Source of the DNA: an uncultured Muribaculaceae bacterium
Lineage (GTDB): Bacteria > Bacteroidota > Bacteroidia > Bacteroidales > Muribaculaceae
Direction: 5' to 3'
Assembly: GCA_910577585.1 (NCBI GenBank)
Contig: CAJTNN010000003.1
Location: forward strand, 1-46,664
Length of the DNA stretch: 46,664 nucleotides
In this document: one piece after another, positions 7,838-14,434 of the stretch
How positions within the stretch are numbered: position 1 is the stretch's first letter
Layout: each line of letters begins with the position of its first letter
The notes under the pieces: generated by a model
What the model was told of the DNA's origin: nothing
The model's database searches: none
What the model saw: only the letters and a program-made list of their open reading frames with translations
Program-made: the position numbers and the translations under genes

Positions 7838-8973
7838 GCTTTAGGCTTATGATGACGTTTATGCTTTTTATTTTCTGGCAGTGATATCATGCCCGAACCG
7901 AGACATAACTGTCGGTCGGGGGTATAGACTATGGCGAATTGTCCCGGAGCAATGCCTTGCACATCCTCTTCGGCTTCAATGCGGTAGCCCCCCTCTGCTG
8001 TGACCGACATCACTCCCGGTATAAACTGGGGTGAATGGCGATTCTTGAAGGCTATCTGAAGCCTCCCCTCCGAGGCACGGAATCTCGCGGGAGCATCGGC
8101 GTCAAAGGGATTCAGTGTGATCCAGTTCATCTCCTCGACGGGCACAACGCGGCCATATTGCTTATGGGTGTCGTAGCCATTTGAGACATACACCACGTTG
8201 TCTTTCACATTCTTTCTGACCACAAACCACGGGCCGCCGCTGAGTCCGAGACCTTTGCGCTGACCGATGGTGTGAAACCAGTAACCTTTATGGGTGCCGA
8301 TTTTCCGGCCGGTCTCAATCTCGACTACCGCGCCCTCCTTGACACCGAGATGGCGCTTTATGAAGTCGGAGTAATCGATTTTGCCAAGGAAGCATATGCC
8401 CTGCGAATCTTTGCGACGCGCATTGGGGAGTGCCGCCTCGGCAGCCATCGCGCGCACCTCGCTTTTGGGAATGTCGCCGAGTGGAAACATCAGATGATCC
8501 AACTGCCGATAGCTTATCTGTGCAAGAAAATCTGTCTGGTCTTTTACCGGGTCTACGGCGGTGGCCAGAAACTTCATACCGTCGATTTCGCGTATTGAGG
8601 CGTAATGCCCTGTGGCCACGGCATCGAACTCATGGCCCCAGCGCTCCTCGAAAAATCCGAATTTGATGAGTTTATTACACATCATGTCAGGATGCGGGGT
8701 CAGACCCTTCCTTACGGTCTCGAGCGTGTAGGCCATGACATGATTCCAATACTCCTCATGCAGCGACACTTCCTTGAGAGGAAGCCCATATTTGCGGGCT
8801 ATGAGCGTGCACATCTCCATATCTTCATCGGCCGAGCAATCGCCTTCGCCATTGTCCATGCCGATGCGTATATAGAAGAGATGCAGGTCATGACCCTCTT
8901 TGTAAAGACGGTCGACCACCACGGCTGAATCTACGCCGCCTGACACCAATACGGCTATGCGCTTCTTGTTCAT
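7834..8973 (-). CDS. mnmA: tRNA-specific 2-thiouridylase MnmA
   Basis: MnmA uses ATP and a persulfide sulfur to thiolate U34 in the wobble position of tRNAs for Lys, Glu and Gln. The 379-residue product has the PP-loop SGGVDS (residues 11-16), the first catalytic cysteine in PDMMCN (C99), GHYA, and the second in DSQGICFLG (C194), followed by the two C-terminal beta domains. It ends in a basic tail (KKHKRHHKPKA) not needed for the fold. It overlaps both neighbours by four bases (DoxX upstream, DUF151 downstream). Bacteroidales often carry more than one MnmA copy, so this may be one paralogue. Confidence 0.95.
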   Translation of the reverse strand: MNKKRIAVLVSGGVDSAVVVDRLYKEGHDLHLFYIRIGMDNGEGDCSADEDMEMCTLIARKYGLPLKEVSLHEEYWNHVMAYTLETVRKGLTPHPDMMCNKLIKFGFFEERWGHEFDAVATGHYASIREIDGMKFLATAVDPVKDQTDFLAQISYRQLDHLMFPLGDIPKSEVRAMAAEAALPNARRKDSQGICFLGKIDYSDFIKRHLGVKEGAVVEIETGRKIGTHKGYWFHTIGQRKGLGLSGGPWFVVRKNVKDNVVYVSNGYDTHKQYGRVVPVEEMNWITLNPFDADAPARFRASEGRLQIAFKNRHSPQFIPGVMSVTAEGGYRIEAEEDVQGIAPGQFAIVYTPDRQLCLGSGMISLPENKKHKRHHKPKA

Positions 8974-9473
8974 ACCTCTTCGAGCTCCTCATCCTCGCTC
9001 TTGTCTTCTGAATGAATGAGATGAAGCGAGAGAAAATAGTCTACAGATATCTTGCCGGGGCCGACAAGAAGGATAAAGAAGTAGATGCCGAGAAACATCA
9101 CTGGCAGATAACCCATTGATTGCCAGTTGAGCATATATGGCGCGCTATTGAGCGTGTCGTGCAGGAGATGATATTCGGCGATAATCATGGCCACAAAGGG
9201 GGGCAGCGTCATCAGACGCGTAAGAAAGCCAAACATGATGAAGACCGAGCATATCATCTCGATGCATATCATCACTATCAGCGAGGCCTCGCTCCCCATG
9301 CCCAGCACACTCGGGAATGTATGGCTGATGGCGCTGAAGGTAGAGAGTTGTCTGACAGCAAACTGAATCAGCATTATCCCTACAAACAGGCGCAGAAACA
9401 AACGTCCCAGATTCGTATACGAATATCCACATGTGCGGATATACAGGGTCTTTATGTTGTTGATTATATTCAT
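8970..9473 (-). CDS. DoxX family membrane protein
   Basis: This 167-residue integral membrane protein has four predicted hydrophobic segments, at about residues 22-42, 65-85, 90-105 and 120-140. The start of the family is visible as LGRLFLRLFVGIMLIQFAVRQL. DoxX/DoxD-like proteins are small quinone-linked or redox-associated membrane proteins, and the exact role is often unknown. It follows the thioredoxin-like DUF5106 gene by 17 bases and overlaps mnmA by four bases. It therefore lies in a transcript with redox and sulfur-transfer proteins. The C-terminus is acidic (EDKSEDEELEEV) and probably cytoplasmic. Confidence 0.85.
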   Translation of the reverse strand: MNIINNIKTLYIRTCGYSYTNLGRLFLRLFVGIMLIQFAVRQLSTFSAISHTFPSVLGMGSEASLIVMICIEMICSVFIMFGFLTRLMTLPPFVAMIIAEYHLLHDTLNSAPYMLNWQSMGYLPVMFLGIYFFILLVGPGKISVDYFLSLHLIHSEDKSEDEELEEV

Positions 9474-9490
9474 TCTGATTTAAATTAATG

Positions 9491-10444
9491 TCATCTGGAT
9501 GGCTCAAAATAATTGCGGGCATATTCCACCGCACGGGCCACATCAAGATTCTTGGCAAGAATCTTGCCGTTCCGGTCAAGAATATAGAAACTCGGAGTCA
9601 TGCGGATGTCATAGATGTCATCCCCTCCGTAGCATATGCCCGGCACCCATGATTCGGGCATCGATGCAAATTGCTGCAGAATCTCATTCTGGTCGTCGGG
9701 CACAGCATCTGCCACCACAAACATTATCTTCAACTTCCCTTCATCGATCTTCTCTGCAAGGTCAGTTGCCACATCAAGTTTGGTCTTGGCAAATCGGCAA
9801 TCATCACAATCCGGATTTCCGAACTCTACAATCGTCAGCTCTGTATCGGGCTTGAAATCGGCATGACGGGCGTTGCGCAGAGTGAGTCGCATGGCCGGAA
9901 ATTTCGCTCCTATGGCATTGCGCTTCAACAGATCAAGTTGCATGGCATAACGCTGCTTGCGACTATCCGGCAGACTCTTGTCTGCCACCAGAGCCTTCAG
10001 AAACGGCAGATAGGCATCATCGCTCCATAGTCCGGCACGCGGGCCATAGAGTGATTCTTCGGCGGCCTTCGTGAACTGCAGAAGCAGCAGCGGATTCCCC
10101 TTCAGCGACTTTACCAATCTGTCGATTGAAGCATTCACCGATTTCATTGAAGAATATGGCATTGCTGTGGCGTAGACTGAGAATGCATCGTTGAGGGCAT
10201 TCTGGTCTACAGGCTCGCGGCGTTTGAAGTCCATCGCATCCCAGAAATGTTCCATCAGATAATCTGACCTCATCTGCAAATCAGTCATCTCTTCAGGGGC
10301 GGTGGGATACTCAAACAGTGGCTCGATGACAATCTGCGATACTGCACCACAGGGCTGCCAAGCCATCATGCCGGCTGAAATAGCCAATGCCGTCACCCAG
10401 CATCGGTTAGAAATCAGTATATCCTTAATTCCCATAATTTTCAT
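9491..10444 (-). CDS. Secreted DUF5106-type protein with C-terminal thioredoxin-like domain
   Basis: The 317-residue protein starts with a signal-type hydrophobic segment (about residues 17-34). A helical DUF5106-like region follows, with MPYSSMKSVNASIDRL as its most recognisable block. A thioredoxin fold begins around residue 180 and has a CxxC motif, NPDCDDCRF (C213, C216), and the cis-proline stretch RMTPSFYILDRNGKI. Such proteins are periplasmic or envelope-attached thiol oxidoreductases in Bacteroidota. The ATG at 10435 is an alternative start. It is the first gene of a tight run with DoxX, mnmA and DUF151. The redox partner cannot be told from the sequence. Confidence 0.82.
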   Translation of the reverse strand: MKIMGIKDILISNRCWVTALAISAGMMAWQPCGAVSQIVIEPLFEYPTAPEEMTDLQMRSDYLMEHFWDAMDFKRREPVDQNALNDAFSVYATAMPYSSMKSVNASIDRLVKSLKGNPLLLLQFTKAAEESLYGPRAGLWSDDAYLPFLKALVADKSLPDSRKQRYAMQLDLLKRNAIGAKFPAMRLTLRNARHADFKPDTELTIVEFGNPDCDDCRFAKTKLDVATDLAEKIDEGKLKIMFVVADAVPDDQNEILQQFASMPESWVPGICYGGDDIYDIRMTPSFYILDRNGKILAKNLDVARAVEYARNYFEPSR

Positions 10445-10612
10445 ACACAGAGGTTTGCTTCAGTAGGAGAGAGGATAAAATCATTGTATAATTGTCTGCA
10501 GGTTTTATATGGCTTGAGAAGAGAGCGGCAGAGTTTGGGATAGACCATCCGCACCTTGACTATTCTTGCCACAGTTGTATGCGCATCAAGCATTCTCAAC
10601 TTCCATATGAGC

Positions 10613-11398
10613 TTAAAACTCCATCTTCTTCGATATGGATATCTGAGGAGGTACGACAACGCCGATAGCATCTGTATCCTGAGGCTGGTCATCATCGGCA
10701 TCATCCATCACACCCTCTACATATGGCCTCAAGGCCTCAGCCCAGGCACGATACCCTTCGCCGGATAGATGCAGCCCATCGGTAGTGAAGTTCTTATGCA
10801 TCTTGCCTGACTCCGGATCAGCGAGCACAGGCCACAAATCGATGTATACCGCACCATTGTCGACAGCCAGAGTGGCAAGCCGTTCATTTATGGCCGGAAT
10901 CAGCGACTCACGACCGAATAGACTTTTGTAACGCTTGAAATCATTATTGATAGGCATGATGCTCTGCACATAGAGCTGTGTAGAGGGTGTCTTCTGCCGG
11001 ATAGCTTTAATAAGTTCATCATATTTTGCAGCTATCTTCTCGGGAGTATTGTTGGAGTCGGCCACATCATTTATGCCGATAAGCAGGAATATCATCTTCG
11101 GCTCACCCTCGGTAATTTGATCAAGGCGCTTCATCACACCTGAGATGCGGTCGCTGCGGATACCTCTGTTCAGCACATTCTCCATGCCGAAGAGCTCCTG
11201 AAACTCTCCGCCATCTGTGATGGAGTTTCCGAGAAACACTATATCATCTGAAGTGACAGGGAGTTTGGCAAAAAGACTCACCCTCTGCCGCCAGTAATCA
11301 TCTTGCGCATGAGACTGCAGCGGCCATATGCCGAGTGTCAGCCCCAGCAATGAGTATTTGAAAATACCCTTTATATAGCTTATAGATTTATTTCTCAT
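10613..11398 (-). CDS. Secreted GDSL/SGNH-family esterase
   Basis: This is a 261-residue SGNH hydrolase with an N-terminal signal peptide ending near LQSHA. Block I is FLGNSITDGG with the catalytic serine at S59. Block III is LIGINDV with the oxyanion asparagine N110. Block V is DGLHLSGEGY with D207 and H210, so all catalytic residues are present. Close relatives act as acyl- or acetyl-esterases on sugars in the envelope or outside the cell, so deacetylation of glycans is a reasonable inference. An acidic stretch (DDADDDQPQD) precedes the C-terminus. The gene is flanked on the same strand by the N-acetylglucosamine kinase-like gene, which fits sugar processing. Confidence 0.88.
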   Translation of the reverse strand: MRNKSISYIKGIFKYSLLGLTLGIWPLQSHAQDDYWRQRVSLFAKLPVTSDDIVFLGNSITDGGEFQELFGMENVLNRGIRSDRISGVMKRLDQITEGEPKMIFLLIGINDVADSNNTPEKIAAKYDELIKAIRQKTPSTQLYVQSIMPINNDFKRYKSLFGRESLIPAINERLATLAVDNGAVYIDLWPVLADPESGKMHKNFTTDGLHLSGEGYRAWAEALRPYVEGVMDDADDDQPQDTDAIGVVVPPQISISKKMEF

Positions 11399-11481
11399 AG
11401 TTTGGTCATAGTGATTAGATTGTTGAGGCTTCCGATGGTCTCACTTATTATAGACTCGGAGCAGGCCCACTAATGGCATCC

Positions 11482-12336
11482 TTAGGAATGGCTTTTATGG
11501 AAGTTAATCATCCCTTCGATAGGAGAGGGCATGATATGACTTACGCTCAATCCCTGACGCCCGGCGGCATCTTTCAAGATATCTGCAAAATGCCATGCTA
11601 TCGAGCCGGTGAAGGCCAAGGGCAATGACCGGGCGCCGGAATACATCGCCACATTTCTTCTGAGGAAACATTCAAATTCTTCGCGCACGAGCGAATACAC
11701 ATATGGATTCCAGAGATGATCCCTGATGAATGGCACCAGCGAGGCCAAAAATCTGTTGGCTGCCGGCCGACGATACGTATACTCAAGAATATCATTGAGC
11801 GACATCTCATACTGCTTCATAAACTGGTCGCGTATCGGACGCGGGAGATGCCCCTTGAACGCGTCGGCCACCAGACGCTTGCCCAGTGCGGCCCCGCTCC
11901 CTTCATCGCCGAGTATAAACCCTAATGAGGGGATATGCTCTACGATTTCATGTCCATCATACAGACATGAGTTCGAACCTGTGCCTAATATGCAGGCAAT
12001 ACCTTTCTCTCTGCCAAACAGGGCCCTGGCAGCTCCCAACAGATCGGAATTCACATGCAGCGTGCCAGCACGCCACACATCGCCCAGGGCAGCATGCACT
12101 TTGGCACAGATTGATTGCGTGGCACATCCGGCTCCATAGTAATGGATCTCTGCCAGCGCATCATCCACACCAAGTTTATCCTGCACCTTCCCGAATGCCT
12201 CAGCTATCTCCTGCCGGCTGCACATCAATGCGTTGACGCCAATTGAGCTCACACGCGCCAGCTCATCTCCGCCATCGGCGAGGACAACCCAATCTATCTT
12301 CGAACTGCCGGCATCGGCTATAAGTCTATTCTTCAT
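11482..12336 (-). CDS. N-acetylglucosamine kinase-like protein (BadF/BadG ATPase family)
   Basis: This 284-residue protein of the ASKHA fold belongs to the BadF/BadG/BcrA/BcrD group, which includes N-acetylglucosamine kinases. The phosphate-1 loop is LIADAGSSKIDW at the N-terminus. A glycine-rich GTGSNSCLYDG and the GFILGDEGSGAALGK block, which binds nucleotide and sugar, are intact. The frame opens at 12348, but the ATG at 12336 gives the family-like start MKNRLIADAG and is preferred. The likely reaction is ATP-dependent phosphorylation of GlcNAc or a related amino sugar in the cytoplasm. It is followed by the secreted GDSL esterase at a distance of 83 bases. Substrate is inferred from family only. 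Confidence 0.82.
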   Translation of the reverse strand: MKNRLIADAGSSKIDWVVLADGGDELARVSSIGVNALMCSRQEIAEAFGKVQDKLGVDDALAEIHYYGAGCATQSICAKVHAALGDVWRAGTLHVNSDLLGAARALFGREKGIACILGTGSNSCLYDGHEIVEHIPSLGFILGDEGSGAALGKRLVADAFKGHLPRPIRDQFMKQYEMSLNDILEYTYRRPAANRFLASLVPFIRDHLWNPYVYSLVREEFECFLRRNVAMYSGARSLPLAFTGSIAWHFADILKDAAGRQGLSVSHIMPSPIEGMINFHKSHS

Positions 12337-12565
12337 GGCTGAAAGCATCTAAAAGACCGTAATAAACTACACCGTCCGATTCAATCTTCTGATATATATA
12401 CTGAGATACACATATCGAATGAAACGGCATAATTATCTAAACTACAAATTTAATCAAAACTTAGATTTTATGCAAAAAATATCCAAAAAGTTTATTCACT
12501 TCTCACACGCAATTCTCGCGCATAGTCCTCTCTGAATCTGAAAAGACTACCAGCATATATGCAAG

Positions 12566-12597
12566 AGGGGGCAGCCCCTATACTGAGTCTGCCCCCT
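12566..12597 (-). terminator. GC-rich hairpin downstream of the LRR gene
   Basis: AGGGGGCAG (12566-12574) pairs perfectly with CTGCCCCCT (12589-12597). It lies 54 bases past the stop of the leucine-rich-repeat gene on the minus strand. There is no T-run after it, so a terminator role is likely by position only. Confidence 0.5.
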
Positions 12598-12650
12598 GCG
12601 ATGAGTTATCTGTTGTAGATAATTAGCTTATAAGTAAGTCTTTACTCTGA

Positions 12651-13724
12651 TTATTCCCAGCTATCCCAGACACCTACAATCTGACGCAGCGATGAATCAC
12701 CCTCGGTGCGGAGGTCTGTCAGCAGATTATTGCCCGCAAGGTTAAGTGAGCGCAGTGCAGGGTCGAAAGTCACATCAAGTGTCACGAGCTGATTGTTGGC
12801 CACATTCAGAGTCTGAAGGAAGTTTTGATTGGAGAGGTCGACATTCGTGAGGTCGTTCCATGCAAGATTCACGTAGGCCAAATTCTGACAATCCTCCACA
12901 GCAAACTGAGTAAGGTCATTATAGGGCGCATAGATATCAAGCAGAGCGCCGCAATTGTTGACAGCGAATTGAGTCATATGGTTGTCGCTCACAAAAACTG
13001 TCTGCAACGCCGGGAGATTCTGCAGATACATCTTCGCCAGACGATTGGAAGTCAGATTAAGATTCTCAAGAGCCACAAGACCACCAAGCTCAAGCTGACT
13101 GATCTCATTATAACCTGCATAGAGATTCTTCAGATTCTGACACATAGTCACATCAAGCACCTTGATGCGATTGTCCATGCAGTTCAGACTCTTGAGATTG
13201 ACTGCATTGCTGACATTCAGTTCAGCCATCGAATTCGATGCCACATTAAGCACAGTCAGTAGAGGAGTACCCTCAAGATTAATTGAGCTGAGTCGATTGC
13301 GGTTGAGGCGAAGTTCCTGAAGTTGAGAGCAACCGGCTATATCCACTTCAGTAAGATCATTGCGCGAAGCATTGACCACTGTCAGAGCCGGATTATTGGT
13401 CACTACGATAGAGGATATCTTATTGTCGCTGACATTGACCACCTTAAGGTTGGGGAATGCGCTCAAATCAAGTGTGCCGGCAAGATTATGATTGCGCCAG
13501 TCAATCTCAGTGACATGGCCATTCTCTACTTTCACTCCAGGGCAAGTGGCCGGATTGCTGCCATTCATCTTCAATGCCTCGGCGTTGTTGCCACCTTTAG
13601 CAGCAGGTTGAGCCAGAAAAGCACTGAGGCTCTTGGACTCTGATTTCGAGATAGATTGCGCGCTGGCAGTGAAGGCTCCTGCCATTGATAAAGACAATGC
13701 GCAAAGAATAGCTAACTTTTTCAT
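12651..13724 (-). CDS. Secreted leucine-rich-repeat protein
   Basis: The 357-residue product has a clear signal peptide (MKKLAILCALSLSMAGAF, cut near TASA/Q). From about residue 75 to 350 it consists of leucine-rich repeats of about 21 residues, each with the pattern LxxLNLxxNxLxxLxL, for example LNLTSNRLAKMYL and VNLAWNDLTNVDL. The repeats resemble the BspA/internalin-like kind used for binding proteins or glycans at the bacterial surface. There is no C-terminal sorting domain or lipobox, so the mature protein is periplasmic or released. It stands alone, with long non-coding flanks on both sides and a hairpin downstream. The binding partner is unknown. Confidence 0.85.
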   Translation of the reverse strand: MKKLAILCALSLSMAGAFTASAQSISKSESKSLSAFLAQPAAKGGNNAEALKMNGSNPATCPGVKVENGHVTEIDWRNHNLAGTLDLSAFPNLKVVNVSDNKISSIVVTNNPALTVVNASRNDLTEVDIAGCSQLQELRLNRNRLSSINLEGTPLLTVLNVASNSMAELNVSNAVNLKSLNCMDNRIKVLDVTMCQNLKNLYAGYNEISQLELGGLVALENLNLTSNRLAKMYLQNLPALQTVFVSDNHMTQFAVNNCGALLDIYAPYNDLTQFAVEDCQNLAYVNLAWNDLTNVDLSNQNFLQTLNVANNQLVTLDVTFDPALRSLNLAGNNLLTDLRTEGDSSLRQIVGVWDSWE

Positions 13725-14084
13725 AGTCGTATGATTAGGATTTTATATCGATTGGGGATGCACTGTATGAAATTAATTTGCATCGTGCACCATAAAGTAA
13801 GCTACCACGCAATTGATACTCAGCCGTCAGGACTAATCCAATACTCCGTTGCTTACTTTCATCAATACAACAACCTAACTCCTCACATGGTTGGCTGTAT
13901 TCTGAAAAATAATAAAAAAATGTTAAGCCGGCATCTCTACTGAAATCTGCACTCAACAAATAGACTCCTGCGAGGGTTATACGTAAAACTGAAATGCGGT
14001 AGGTGGCATAGTCGCAGATGGCAGCCCATGTACAGTGGCGGCTTCGAAAGACCTATCTATCCGCAATTCTAAAAATCTACAGTT
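13725..14084. other. Intergenic region between LRR gene and small membrane-protein gene
   Basis: This 360-base stretch separates two divergent genes, so it should hold both promoters, but I found no exact TAnnTTTG box. A 74-codon minus-strand frame (13735-13959, TTG start) ends just before the LRR gene. I do not call it, because it has no family features or ATG. Confidence 0.5.
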
Positions 14085-14333
14085 ATGCATATGATGCCAG
14101 ATTTTCTATTAACTTCGCTGAAGGTGCTGATGGTGATAATCATACTGATTGGTATGATTATCATACTCATGGGGATAAATCATCTGACACATAACGATGA
14201 CTCAATCTCGCCGAATGAGACTAAAGCGCTGAAGCGTGAGGTGCGCGATGACCAAAGGGTAATCTCGCGGCGCAGCGTGTTTCATAAATTTTTGGCGCGC
14301 GACCTGAAGAGAGGAGTGACGAAACAGTCTTAA
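14085..14333 (+). CDS. Small single-pass membrane protein (82 aa), unknown function
   Basis: I do not recognise this protein. The N-terminal third is a single strongly hydrophobic segment (about residues 11-31: many V, I, L, M). A basic and polar tail follows (KALKREVRDD, RRSVFHKFLARDLKRG), so the tail should face the cytoplasm. An alternative start at the fourth codon (ATG) gives nearly the same protein. It is isolated on the plus strand, convergent with uvrA, and is followed by a clean hairpin terminator at 14396-14419, which supports its being a real transcription unit. No signal-peptidase or lipobox site is visible. Confidence 0.55.
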   Translation: MHMMPDFLLTSLKVLMVIIILIGMIIILMGINHLTHNDDSISPNETKALKREVRDDQRVISRRSVFHKFLARDLKRGVTKQS

Positions 14334-14395
14334 AAGTGTTATCTCTGCACTCTATTTAACATAATGGTGATTATGTCTAATTCGCATTTATGAGT

Positions 14396-14419
14396 AAGAG
14401 CCGAGTTGACTCGGCTCTT
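14396..14419. terminator. Intrinsic terminator between the small membrane protein and uvrA
   Basis: AAGAGCCGAGT pairs perfectly with ACTCGGCTCTT around a tiny TG centre (in practice a tetraloop). It is followed by TTATTATG on the plus strand. It sits between convergent stops and can serve both. Confidence 0.85.
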
Positions 14420-14434
14420 TTATTATGTGAGATT

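Noticed and set aside
10441..10704. 87-codon minus-strand frame between the GDSL and DUF5106 genes
   Set aside because: It overlaps the end of the GDSL gene by 92 bases and is unusually rich in Arg, Leu and Met, as shadow frames are.
13735..13959. 74-codon minus-strand frame upstream of the LRR gene
   Set aside because: It starts with TTG, has no recognisable features, and lies where the LRR promoter and leader are expected.
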